Source of the DNA: JBCCTX01 sp964652565
GTDB lineage: Bacteria > Bacteroidota > Bacteroidia > J057
Length of the DNA: 27,737 nucleotides
Reading direction: 5' to 3'
Assembly: GCA_964652565.1 (NCBI GenBank)
Contig: CAZZEC010000078.1
Span: forward strand, 1 to 27,737
Of the stretch, positions 1 through 8,346 are shown piece by piece. The notes under the pieces are model-generated. The model ran no database searches. It had not been told where the DNA came from and saw only the letters and a program-made list of their open reading frames with translations. Every line of letters starts with the position of its first letter. The stretch's first letter is position 1. The translations under genes and the position numbers were made by a program.

Positions 1-29
1 CAAACAGTTTTTCATTAACAAACATTATC

Positions 30-154
30 CAGGGCAAACGCACTAAAATCATTAACAGCTGCTAGTCAGCAGCTTAAGTTGATTCAATATATAAATATTT
101 TAATCATAATTAACTAACAATGAATTATTTATAAAATTTGGTGCATTTGCCCTG
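30..154. mobile_element. MITE-like element with terminal inverted repeats
   Basis: Two imperfect terminal inverted repeats face each other: CAGGGCAAACGCACTAAA (30-47) and TTTGGTGCATTTGCCCTG (137-154). Sixteen of 18 positions pair by Watson-Crick rules; the exceptions are 39/145 and 44/140. Between them lies AT-rich DNA with a second hairpin at 57-74 (AGCTGCT, loop AGTC, AGCAGCT). There is no coding capacity. The word ATTATCC occurs on the left at 24-30 and on the right at 158-164, but on the right three bases separate it from the repeat, so it is only a doubtful target duplication. The size (about 125 bases), the inverted ends and the position just past a stop codon fit a non-autonomous miniature element; a large stem structure serving as a transcript end for the leftward lipoprotein gene is the alternative. 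Confidence 0.4.
57..74. repeat. Small hairpin inside the MITE-like element
   Basis: AGCTGCT (57-63) and AGCAGCT (68-74) form a perfect 7-base-pair stem with a 4-base loop. No T-run follows on either strand, so it is not a typical intrinsic terminator. Confidence 0.5.
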
Positions 155-174
155 AAGATTATCCTTTGAGTGTA

Positions 175-1506
175 TCATTCAAAATCTTTGTATAACAAAT
201 ATTGTTTACGAATTTCCCGAAATTTATTTACATCTTCCTGCCAAGAAAGCCAAATTTCCTCGGGAGAAATATTATTTTTTATTTTATTTTCTAATTCAAG
301 ATTTCCCGCCCAGGTTTCAAAAGATCGTTGAAAGAAAGTTTCTTCAGGTCTGTATTTCTGGGTCTGAGTATATAAAATTTCTAATAATTCAAGGCTTGCT
401 AAAAACAACGCTTTCCCGTCTACCTTGTTCAAAAACTTATAACCACTACATGTTTGATCCTGAAATTTGGGATAAGTGGATTTTCCAGGAAGTGATACAG
501 GAGTAAAACGATAAGGGGTATACTCAAGTCCATATATATTAGGTGTATCTTGATCCAGTCTAGCCTGCTGAGTATGTACAAACCAGGGGGTACCTAATAT
601 GGTAAATGCTTCATCAGTACCTCTGCCAATACTGGCAATTGTGGGTTCGAACCAGCATAAGGCAGGATAAAGGTATGCAGCATACTCTGAAGCCAGATTC
701 GGAGAGGGAGAAATCCATGTTAACCCCGTTTCACCCCATTTCATATCATGTGTATATCCCTCACATGATATAACTTGTAGCGATGCTTGAATGGAATCTT
801 TTAATAAGTACTCTCCATTCACCATCAAGGCATATTCTCCTATTGTCATTCCATGCACAATGGGAACGTTGTGTAAACCTATAAAAGACTGAAATTTTTC
901 TTGCATTAAGGGACCATCCACGTACCAGCCATTGGGATTAGGTCTGTCCAAAACGACCATTTTTTTCCCTTGCTCGGCACAGGCCTCCATTACATAACTC
1001 ATGGTAGAAATATAGGTGTAGTGTCTCGTGCCTACATCCTGAATGTCGAAAATTACGATATCAATACCTGAAAGCTGGTCTTCAGAAGGTTTGCGAGTCT
1101 TTCCATATAGGGAAAGGATGGGTAAACCAGTTTTGGGGTCGGTTGTATTATCAATTTTAGCACCTGCGTCTGCAGCTCCCCGGAAGCCATGTTCCGGAGC
1201 AAATACCTTGGTAACGTTGATGCCTAATGCCAATAGGGTATCTACCAAATGTATACCATTTACTACTGAGGTATGGTTAGCTACGATAGCTACTGATGAT
1301 CCTTGCAGTACGTCAAGCTGTTCTTCAATTAAGCGCTCTGCCCCAATTTTAAGGGATTGCGACGGGAGGGTAGACTTTTGGGAAGTAGAATCCTCTGATA
1401 ACATGCTATCCTGTCGTCGATTCTTAGATTCTGATCCATTACCACAAGCAATAAAACAGAGCGGAATGAATAAGCTTAGTAGCGTTATGGGTATGATGCG
1501 GTTCAT
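175..1506 (-). CDS. DUF1343 lipoprotein, NamZ-like (putative exo-N-acetylmuramidase)
   Basis: A 443-residue protein of the DUF1343 family, whose characterised member is Bacillus NamZ (YbbC), an exo-beta-N-acetylmuramidase that takes terminal MurNAc from peptidoglycan fragments. The N-terminus is a lipoprotein signal with the lipobox FIAC followed by GN, so it is probably anchored in the outer or inner membrane facing the periplasm. Family blocks visible are AIVANHTS, FAPEHGFRG (the Glu-His pair), FDIQDVGTRHYTYISTM, LDRPNPNG and GRGTDEAF. Length is usual for family members with a signal peptide. I start it at the ATG at 1506: a TTG nine bases further upstream lies inside a promoter -7 box (1513-1520). 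It is divergent from guaA, with 109 bases between the two starts. The family assignment is strong; the exact substrate is inference. Confidence 0.88.
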   Translation of the reverse strand: MNRIIPITLLSLFIPLCFIACGNGSESKNRRQDSMLSEDSTSQKSTLPSQSLKIGAERLIEEQLDVLQGSSVAIVANHTSVVNGIHLVDTLLALGINVTKVFAPEHGFRGAADAGAKIDNTTDPKTGLPILSLYGKTRKPSEDQLSGIDIVIFDIQDVGTRHYTYISTMSYVMEACAEQGKKMVVLDRPNPNGWYVDGPLMQEKFQSFIGLHNVPIVHGMTIGEYALMVNGEYLLKDSIQASLQVISCEGYTHDMKWGETGLTWISPSPNLASEYAAYLYPALCWFEPTIASIGRGTDEAFTILGTPWFVHTQQARLDQDTPNIYGLEYTPYRFTPVSLPGKSTYPKFQDQTCSGYKFLNKVDGKALFLASLELLEILYTQTQKYRPEETFFQRSFETWAGNLELENKIKNNISPEEIWLSWQEDVNKFREIRKQYLLYKDFE

Positions 1507-1512
1507 AATTTT

Positions 1513-1544
1513 CAAATGTATAATCTAACGAAATTCCGGTCCAA
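1513..1544 (-). promoter_or_regulatory. Bacteroidota-type promoter of the DUF1343 gene
   Basis: On the minus strand TTG (1542-1544) is followed after 21 bases by TACATTTG (1513-1520), a perfect TAnnTTTG -7 box. Only six bases separate the box from the ATG at 1506, so transcription would start at or within a few bases of the start codon, giving a leaderless or near-leaderless mRNA. Confidence 0.6.
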
Positions 1545-1602
1545 TCTTTATAAGGCTCCGACGTTCTAACTTTACGAATAGTAAAAATGCGTAAAAAAAA
1601 TG

Positions 1603-1610
1603 TAGTTTTG
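1603..1610 (+). promoter_or_regulatory. -7 box (TAGTTTTG) of guaA
   Basis: TAGTTTTG matches TAnnTTTG perfectly and ends five bases before the guaA ATG at 1616, so this transcript should also be leaderless or nearly so. I cannot point to a convincing -33 TTG at the usual spacing. Confidence 0.5.
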
Positions 1611-1615
1611 CAGTA

Positions 1616-3151
1616 ATGAATGCTAAAGTACTAGTGATAGATTTTGGGTCGCAATATACCCAACTTATTGCACGTAGGGTACGTGAACAACATGTATATT
1701 GTGAAATAATTCCTTATAATAAAGTAAGAGAGGAATGGGATACAAATGTAAAGGGAATTATTCTTTCGGGTGGTCCATGTTCGGTAAACGATCTAGGGGC
1801 GCCAGACCTCGAGTTGGAGCAAGTAGTAAATGGTATCCCTGTATTGGGAATTTGCTATGGAGCGCAATTAATAGCGAAGAAGTTAGGGGGAGTGGTGGAA
1901 ACCTCTTCACGCAGAGAATATGGTCGTGCAAATCTCATTCCCAGTAAGGCATCTCCTATTTGGGATTCTATGGTGGAAGGGCAACAAGCTCAGGTTTGGA
2001 TGAGCCATGGCGATAGTATTTTATCTCTTCCTCCAGAATTTGAGATAGTAGGTAAGACTGAGAGTGTTGAAGTTGCAGCATTTCAGCATACGAGTCGGCC
2101 GATATACGCCTTACAGTTTCACCCTGAAGTAACACACACGATTGTAGGACCTCAATTGTTGAGAAACTTTTTATTTGACATATGCCATCTGTCACCTGAA
2201 TGGACCCCTACAGCATTTATTGATAGTACCATTCAAGCATTATCTCAATCATTGGACGGAGAACGTGTAATATGTGGGTTGTCAGGCGGGGTAGATTCTA
2301 CAGTGACTGCAATGTTAATTCATAAAGCAATAGGAGACAGACTTACATGTATATTTGTCGACAATGGATTGCTTCGTAAAAATGAATTTAATGAAGTACT
2401 CACACAATATGAGCAGTTAGGGCTAAATATAGTAGGAGTTGAGGCACAACAAAGATTCTACGAAGCGCTGGAAGGAGTAAGCGATCCGGAACAAAAGCGC
2501 AAGATTATCGGAAAAATATTTATTGAAGTTTTTCAGGAGGAGGCGCTCAAAATAGAAAATGTAAATTATCTTGCTCAGGGAACTATTTATCCTGATGTAA
2601 TAGAAAGTGTATCTGTAAAGGGACCATCTGCGACCATTAAGTCTCATCACAATGTTGGTGGACTACCTGAAAAGATGCATTTGAAAGTTGTCGAACCGCT
2701 GAGGTCTCTATTTAAGGATGAGGTGCGCAATGTGGGTAGAGACCTGGGGTTAGCTGAAGATTTTATAAGAAGGCATCCTTTCCCGGGACCTGGATTAGCG
2801 ATAAGAATTATATCAGATATTACACCTGAGAAAGTGGAGATTCTTCAAGAAGTAGATGCAATATTTATCGAAGCATTGCACAGGCATCAACTATACGACG
2901 ATGTATGGCAAGCTTTTGCAGTATTGTTGCCAGTAGCTTCAGTTGGAGTTATGGGGGACGAAAGAACTTACGAACAGGTTGTGGCTTTGAGGGCTGTAGG
3001 GAGTTTAGATGGTATGACAGCTGATTGGTCCCGACTGCCTTATGAATTTTTAGGTGAAGTATCTAATAAAATTATCAATCAAGTGAAAGGTGTAAATCGA
3101 GTAGTGTATGATATTAGTAGTAAGCCACCCGCCACTATTGAATGGGAATAA
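1616..3151 (+). CDS. guaA: GMP synthase (glutamine-hydrolysing)
   Basis: This cytoplasmic enzyme amidates XMP to GMP using ATP and glutamine, the last step of de novo guanine nucleotide synthesis. The 511 residues are full length. The N-terminal class I glutamine amidotransferase domain (about 1-190) carries Cys80 in GICYGAQ and His169/Glu171 in FHPEVTH, a complete catalytic triad. The ATP-pyrophosphatase domain begins with the P-loop SGGVDS (223-228). The C-terminal dimerisation domain has the family blocks RHPFPGPGLAIRI and a final PPATIEWE. The start is the ATG placed just after the -7 box. A lipoprotein gene follows 47 bases after the stop codon in the same direction, so co-transcription is likely. 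Nothing is missing or unusual in the protein. Confidence 0.98.
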   Translation: MNAKVLVIDFGSQYTQLIARRVREQHVYCEIIPYNKVREEWDTNVKGIILSGGPCSVNDLGAPDLELEQVVNGIPVLGICYGAQLIAKKLGGVVETSSRREYGRANLIPSKASPIWDSMVEGQQAQVWMSHGDSILSLPPEFEIVGKTESVEVAAFQHTSRPIYALQFHPEVTHTIVGPQLLRNFLFDICHLSPEWTPTAFIDSTIQALSQSLDGERVICGLSGGVDSTVTAMLIHKAIGDRLTCIFVDNGLLRKNEFNEVLTQYEQLGLNIVGVEAQQRFYEALEGVSDPEQKRKIIGKIFIEVFQEEALKIENVNYLAQGTIYPDVIESVSVKGPSATIKSHHNVGGLPEKMHLKVVEPLRSLFKDEVRNVGRDLGLAEDFIRRHPFPGPGLAIRIISDITPEKVEILQEVDAIFIEALHRHQLYDDVWQAFAVLLPVASVGVMGDERTYEQVVALRAVGSLDGMTADWSRLPYEFLGEVSNKIINQVKGVNRVVYDISSKPPATIEWE

Positions 3152-3198
3152 TCAGAACGTGTAGTGTTTCCACTTTACAAGAAATAATTCATTATAAC

Positions 3199-5007
3199 AT
3201 GTATTTCAACAAGCTTTCTTTTGTGATAATCTTAGTGCTGATGGCGTCCTGTATTACCCGGAAGTCTACGAGTAGTGTCCCGTTCGATTCTGAAGCTGCA
3301 ACCCTGCTTAGGGTAGGTAAACGCTACATGGATAATCAGCAATACGATATGGCATCGAAGGTATTCCACGATGCCAGTGAGAGAGCATTTAATCAACTTA
3401 CTACAACCCTTTTGTATTTATATGGAGTTGCTGAAATCTATAGAGGGGAATATGAGTCAGCGCTCGATCAATTTGATTTATTTATCAATCGATTTCCTAA
3501 ATCAAAATACATTGAGGATGCCAAATACCACAGAGGGTTAGCACTACTTAAAAGTGATAGTTATTACCCTATAAAAGATGGATTAGATGGATTATTCCAA
3601 TTAAAAAATGAAGCATCTTCTGATGTTTCTAGAGCTTCAGAACTGGCGCTTAAGAATTTTCTTTTTTACGAAATGGAAACAGAGGAATTAGAAAGATACT
3701 ATCAGACAGTATCAGAGGAAAATACACTGATGATATTGGAAGCTATGTGTTATCAATTGACTACTTCCGGAGGATATGAAACAGCGCTTTCTTATTATGA
3801 AGGCTATAAAAGTACTGCTCAAGACTCTTCACAGTTCCTGGATAGGCTACTTAAGAGAGACGCTTCCCCTCAAATGAATCCTTCTATACACAAAGTGGTA
3901 TTATTCCTTCCGTTTAACCTAAACTTTATGGCTGCAAATCTGCTGGATGAAATACCCTCTCGTAGTAGACTTGCATTGGACTTCTATGAAGGCTTTTTGG
4001 AGTCGGTAAGAGAGTACGAACAACAAAATAATAAGACTATATTGCTTAAAGTATATGATACAAGGGAGGATACAACAGAGTTAAAGGATCAGTTAAATGA
4101 ATTAGAGATGACCAGGCCAGATATCATTGTTGGTGGATATAGTAATGAGATTGTTAAAATGCTTACAGAGTGGGCTGAAATGAAGCAGATTCCCTACATG
4201 ATTCCCATTAATCCTTATGGGGAATTGGTGGAGAATAAAAGGTATTCATTCCTAATGAATCCTTCGGTAGAAATGCATGGGAGAAGGATGGCAGAATATG
4301 CATTTCAGTCTTTGGGGATGAGAAAAGTATCGGTTTGGACCAACCAAATCAGTGTCACTGATAAAATGGCACAAGGGTTTACACAGGTTTTTGAAAATTT
4401 GGGTGGTGAGGTACAGGTAATGGTGGTGGATTCCTTCTTTTCAGAAAGAGCTGAAGAGACCATACCAGAAATGGTAAAGGATATGAGAGATGAATTTTTT
4501 GACGGAGTGTATATACCGATCAATAGTGATGTTGAGACTGCTAATTTGATATTAAGTCTTATTAGCAAAGAAGAGATTGGTTTAGTCGCAATGGGTTCTC
4601 CTCGTTGGAGAAGCAATAGTTATAATTATATACAGCGCGACTTAAAAGAAAGCTATCAGCTTCATTTTACGACCTCCAACTTTTACTACCCCAGTAATCC
4701 TGATTATCGCAGGTTTTACAATAACTATATTCAGAATTACTTCTACATGCCATCAGATAGGAGTCTTCAAGGCTATAATACAGGTAAATATATCTTTCAA
4801 CTCTATAAGGACTACCCGTACAATATCCCATTTGATGAGTTTATCAGAAATAAATCGGTATATGAAGGTATACAATTATCTTTCTTTTTTGGTGGAGGTC
4901 AGATCAATGAATATGTAAACATCGGTAAATACAATGAAGGAAGCATCACAAAAGAAAACCAGATGCTTGATCCATTTAGTCCCGAAAGTCCCTTTGATAG
5001 GAATTAA
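3199..5007 (+). CDS. LpoA-like lipoprotein: TPR region plus periplasmic-binding-protein fold
   Basis: A 602-residue exported lipoprotein. The signal ends in the lipobox LMASC (Cys18). Residues about 25-170 are helical and TPR-like (for example a GVAEIYRGEYESALDQF repeat unit). From about residue 235 the pattern is a type 1 periplasmic-binding fold: KVVLFLPFN, RSRLALDFYEGFLESV, then PDIIVGGYSNEIVKML. The same order, TPR then binding fold, is found in LpoA, the outer-membrane activator of penicillin-binding protein 1A in gammaproteobacteria, and in related Bacteroidota proteins. The ATG at 3199 is chosen because it begins the signal peptide; an in-frame ATG at 3142 would add 19 residues and overlap guaA by ten bases. 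The next gene starts 16 bases downstream. Fold assignment is good; a role in peptidoglycan synthase activation is inference, and amino-acid binding is possible instead. Confidence 0.8.
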   Translation: MYFNKLSFVIILVLMASCITRKSTSSVPFDSEAATLLRVGKRYMDNQQYDMASKVFHDASERAFNQLTTTLLYLYGVAEIYRGEYESALDQFDLFINRFPKSKYIEDAKYHRGLALLKSDSYYPIKDGLDGLFQLKNEASSDVSRASELALKNFLFYEMETEELERYYQTVSEENTLMILEAMCYQLTTSGGYETALSYYEGYKSTAQDSSQFLDRLLKRDASPQMNPSIHKVVLFLPFNLNFMAANLLDEIPSRSRLALDFYEGFLESVREYEQQNNKTILLKVYDTREDTTELKDQLNELEMTRPDIIVGGYSNEIVKMLTEWAEMKQIPYMIPINPYGELVENKRYSFLMNPSVEMHGRRMAEYAFQSLGMRKVSVWTNQISVTDKMAQGFTQVFENLGGEVQVMVVDSFFSERAEETIPEMVKDMRDEFFDGVYIPINSDVETANLILSLISKEEIGLVAMGSPRWRSNSYNYIQRDLKESYQLHFTTSNFYYPSNPDYRRFYNNYIQNYFYMPSDRSLQGYNTGKYIFQLYKDYPYNIPFDEFIRNKSVYEGIQLSFFFGGGQINEYVNIGKYNEGSITKENQMLDPFSPESPFDRN

Positions 5008-5010
5008 GAT

Positions 5011-5017
5011 AGGATGG
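5011..5017 (+). promoter_or_regulatory. Ribosome-binding site deciding a GTG start
   Basis: AGGATGG lies six bases before the GTG at 5024 and supports that codon as the start of the 704-residue exported protein. Confidence 0.4.
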
Positions 5018-5023
5018 ATCCAA

Positions 5024-7138
5024 GTGAAACCCTCGCCCTGTACACTATTTGTCTTATTATTGCTATTTACCAATAATATTTTAGCTCAAAATCTTGTTAC
5101 TTTAGCATTAGAATTAGACAAACGCAGTGATTCGATTCTAGTATATAATTCGGATACGGCATATTTGGGGCAACTTCTTCAATTGGAATTGATAACACCA
5201 AGGGATACGGCCAATCTTAAAGAGATGGCTCGTTTTATTTCAAATCCATGGAGCGAATATAATATCAAGCGTTTTGATATTTCATTAGTTGATAGTATTT
5301 GGAAATATAAAAACGTAGGAATCCCTGATAGAGTTCGAGGATTTGAAGTTTTTAGGCAAAATCAAAATCCCTTTGCAGCAAGTTCTGAATCTGACCTGGA
5401 GGAATTTTACCCAGGTGGACTTACCGATTTAGCTCCAGTCCCAAGCATCACAACAAATATTATAGAGGGTACGGCAGGCTTTATTGTGGATAGATTTAAA
5501 AAAGAGTTGGTCATTACGTTCTTTGATGATTTTCGGGAAAAAGTGGTTTCCGATTCCCTTTTTAGAATGTTATTGCCCAATACCAGCAGCCTGTTGATAC
5601 ATCAGGATATCAGCTTTTTTTTAAATATTGGTGAGACAGAACGATCGGCTTTTAAAAATGACCTGGAGGATTTGCTATTTAATTTTGAGCGCTTTATTAA
5701 TTCAAACGCTCAATACCGAGAATTATCATCGGATATACATTTCCGTACATTCATGTTGGGTCTGAAGACAGTAGATTATTCATTGAAAGGGTACGGGATC
5801 AATGAATTATTGAGTGTGTATTACATGCAAGAAAGGACCAATGAAGATGCATTGGGGGTGGGTATAAGACTTTTGAGGGTATTTCTGGTAGCTCTTTCTC
5901 AGGGGAATATGCAGGATTTTGCTACAGTATTTAACAATATTAATCGACTCACGCTACAAAGTCAGAGGACGTATTTTGCAGCTATGGCACTACAGAAAGA
6001 TCTGTCTTTGATGCGCATCCTTCAAATTGAAGATCAATCACTGGCACCTTACTGGACTGAAATCGATGCGTTGATAGGAGAATTTTTATTACTAGCTGAC
6101 AATCTTAAAGACCAACAGAAGACATTGATTGATAAATCCAGGGAAGGGAATCTCAGTACTCAGACGATACTAGCGTATGCCATTTACACTTTTGACGTGC
6201 TGGATTTGGCAGCAAGATTCTCTTACATACGCAATCCTGAGAGGTATCAACAGTCTCTTTTATTCCAAAAAGCACTTCCCCTCGCGAGAAAAACCATGAA
6301 TGTGGCACTGGCTGTAGAAGAAGGAGACCTGGGGTTAGTACTGATGTATTCGTCTTCCATTATAGGAGAATTGCTGGCTCTGAGAGCTATTCCCTCTTCG
6401 AAATCTTCTTATGTATTTACTGTTGAAGAGAGATTATTGAAGTATGGCAATTTTATGGTAAATATTATCAATGCCCAAAATAGTAAAGATGTTCAACAAG
6501 CTATCGAGGCTGTAGCACTTCCTCCTGGAGCGGCGAGGATAAAAAGACAATCACTACAAAGTATAAGTCTAAATACCTATACCGGAGGCTATGTTGGAGC
6601 AGAATGGTTGAGTAATAATGGGAATAATACTTCTGTGGCAGGTAATTTAGGGTTTACTTCACCAATAGGATTATCCTTTAATTGGGGAATTGCACGTAAA
6701 TTGTCTTCACCCCCTCTCTCTTACGGAATGTTGTCCAAATCTTCTCAACCACAAGTATACAGAGAAAACCATACTGAAATAGGCACAGAGAGAACCTATC
6801 TCAAAGATTCTGTATGGCATAGACTTACAGGACATTCATTTTCGATCTTTCTATCAGTCATCGATTTGGGGGCAGCCGTGAGTTATCGATTATCTAATGA
6901 TATATCAGAAGGGCTTCCCTCTGATATTACACTTCGGCAGGTAGTCTCTCCTGGTGCATATATTGTATATGGAATTAAGAATATACCTATTTCAGTTATG
7001 GGAGGGGTTCAATATACTCCTGAATTGAGAAATATAAATGTATCTAGCACTTCACTAAAATCTAATACCCTTAGGGTATCTCTATCATTAACAGTGGATA
7101 TCCCTTTCTTTAATTTATATGTGAAACAAATGTATTGA
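5024..7138 (+). CDS. Exported protein of unknown function, helical N-region and beta-rich C-terminus
   Basis: I do not recognise a named family. The 704-residue product starts with a signal peptide (hydrophobic run LFVLLLLFTNNILAQ, cleavage expected after AQ). The middle, about 150-530, reads as mostly amphipathic helices. The last 160 residues are rich in alternating polar and hydrophobic stretches with glycines (YTGGYVGAEWLS, GLSFNWGIARKL, FSIFLSVIDLGAAVSYRL) and end in an aromatic residue, which suggests a small outer-membrane-associated beta domain. I start at the GTG at 5024: AGGATGG lies six bases upstream, and it begins directly at the signal peptide; in-frame starts further upstream would overlap the preceding gene and put a long polar stretch before the signal. 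Sixteen bases separate it from the LpoA-like gene, so the two are probably co-transcribed and may act together in the envelope. Confidence 0.7.
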   Translation: MKPSPCTLFVLLLLFTNNILAQNLVTLALELDKRSDSILVYNSDTAYLGQLLQLELITPRDTANLKEMARFISNPWSEYNIKRFDISLVDSIWKYKNVGIPDRVRGFEVFRQNQNPFAASSESDLEEFYPGGLTDLAPVPSITTNIIEGTAGFIVDRFKKELVITFFDDFREKVVSDSLFRMLLPNTSSLLIHQDISFFLNIGETERSAFKNDLEDLLFNFERFINSNAQYRELSSDIHFRTFMLGLKTVDYSLKGYGINELLSVYYMQERTNEDALGVGIRLLRVFLVALSQGNMQDFATVFNNINRLTLQSQRTYFAAMALQKDLSLMRILQIEDQSLAPYWTEIDALIGEFLLLADNLKDQQKTLIDKSREGNLSTQTILAYAIYTFDVLDLAARFSYIRNPERYQQSLLFQKALPLARKTMNVALAVEEGDLGLVLMYSSSIIGELLALRAIPSSKSSYVFTVEERLLKYGNFMVNIINAQNSKDVQQAIEAVALPPGAARIKRQSLQSISLNTYTGGYVGAEWLSNNGNNTSVAGNLGFTSPIGLSFNWGIARKLSSPPLSYGMLSKSSQPQVYRENHTEIGTERTYLKDSVWHRLTGHSFSIFLSVIDLGAAVSYRLSNDISEGLPSDITLRQVVSPGAYIVYGIKNIPISVMGGVQYTPELRNINVSSTSLKSNTLRVSLSLTVDIPFFNLYVKQMY

Positions 7139-7155
7139 AGGAGGATATTGCATTA

Positions 7156-8346
7156 TCATTCAAAAATATCATTCAAAGTTTCCTGTAAGATACCGATACC
7201 AAATTTGAGTTCTTCAATAGAGATGGTCAATGGAGGGGCAATTCTTAACCCCAGTGGTTCACTGAGAAATCCAATAGTAATGAGACCTCTCCTCAGCGCT
7301 TCCTGGTGTACCATTTTTACTTTTTCATGTGAGGGAAGTATCATTGCAAATAGTAGTCCTACTCCTCTCAATTCTTTAATGGCTGGATGTACTAAATGTT
7401 GTCTGATAAAATGTTCTTTTTCTTCTACGCTGTCTATGATAGAAGTATTTCTCAGTTTGTTGAATAGTGCCATACCGGCAGCACAACTTACCGGATGCCC
7501 TCCAAAGGTAGTAATATGCCCTAATGGCGGATTATCGCGAATAACGGACATGATCTCTAAAGAAGTAATGAAAGCCCCTAAAGGCATACCACCCCCTAAT
7601 GCTTTAGCTAAAATGAGAAAATCTGGTATGATATTATATTTTTGATGAGCAAACATGGCTCCTGTTCTACCAAATCCCGTTTGTATTTCATCCATGATCA
7701 ACAGAGTGCCTGTTTGATCACATCTCGTTCTTACTGCTTCCAGATAACCATTACAAGGTAATACAACTCCACCTGCACCTTGAATAGGTTCAATAATGAT
7801 TGCCGCACTATCTTCTGTTATATATTGTAAATCTTCAAGGTGGTTAAAGCGAATGTGTTTTATCTGAGGGAGTAGGGGACCATACCCTGACTTGGCATCC
7901 GGGTTTCCACTGACACTCATAGCGCCATGAGTACTGCCGTGATAAGCATTGTTACATGCAATTAATTCTTCCCGTCCAGTATATTTCTTAGCAACCTTAA
8001 GTGCGCCTTCCACTGCTTCTGCACCGCTGTTTGTAAAATATACACTAGATAGTTGAGGAGCTAATACCTCACTCAGTGCATGCGCATATACCACTTGTGG
8101 ACTCATTACTCCTTCACCATATACAATAGGGTGAAGGTATTTTCTCGTTTGTTGCCAAATAGCTTGTATGATATTTGGATCTCCATGACCAATATTACTT
8201 ACACAGATACCGCTAATAAAGTCCAGATAGGCCCTTCCTCGATGATCATATAAAAAGACTCCCTCTCCACGGTCTATTTCCAGACCCATGGATATTTCAG
8301 ACGTTTGAGCTACATGGTTATAAAACCATTGCTTGAGTTGAATCAT
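7156..8346 (-). CDS. Class III PLP-dependent aminotransferase (acetylornithine/ornithine aminotransferase type)
   Basis: A 396-residue fold-type I aminotransferase of class III, likely acting on an omega-amino group such as that of acetylornithine or ornithine. Visible landmarks are NSGAEA (106-111, phosphate contact), the AYHGSTHG block with His136, IIEPIQGAGG, the MDEIQTGFGRTG block with Asp219 that pairs with the PLP nitrogen, and LAKALGGG with Lys248, the expected PLP Schiff-base lysine. Length matches the family. The sequence alone does not separate ArgD from ornithine, GABA or other omega-transaminases, and no arginine genes are nearby. Its ATG overlaps the stop of the upstream cyclase gene by four bases (ATGA), so translation is probably coupled. 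It converges with the exported-protein gene, leaving only 17 bases between the stops. Confidence 0.88.
   Translation of the reverse strand: MIQLKQWFYNHVAQTSEISMGLEIDRGEGVFLYDHRGRAYLDFISGICVSNIGHGDPNIIQAIWQQTRKYLHPIVYGEGVMSPQVVYAHALSEVLAPQLSSVYFTNSGAEAVEGALKVAKKYTGREELIACNNAYHGSTHGAMSVSGNPDAKSGYGPLLPQIKHIRFNHLEDLQYITEDSAAIIIEPIQGAGGVVLPCNGYLEAVRTRCDQTGTLLIMDEIQTGFGRTGAMFAHQKYNIIPDFLILAKALGGGMPLGAFITSLEIMSVIRDNPPLGHITTFGGHPVSCAAGMALFNKLRNTSIIDSVEEKEHFIRQHLVHPAIKELRGVGLLFAMILPSHEKVKMVHQEALRRGLITIGFLSEPLGLRIAPPLTISIEELKFGIGILQETLNDIFE

Noticed and set aside
24..164. ATTATCC as a target-site duplication of the MITE-like element
   Set aside because: On the right side it is separated from the terminal repeat by three bases, so a true duplication is not shown; chance in AT-rich DNA is possible.
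1507..1515. TTG start extending the DUF1343 lipoprotein by three residues
   Set aside because: The codon lies within a perfect -7 box; the ATG at 1506 is the better start.
1043..1528. 161-codon open frame on the plus strand
   Set aside because: It is antisense to the clearly coding DUF1343 gene and its translation resembles no protein.
7148..7645. 165-codon open frame on the plus strand
   Set aside because: It mirrors the aminotransferase C-terminal coding region in another frame and has no recognisable protein features.
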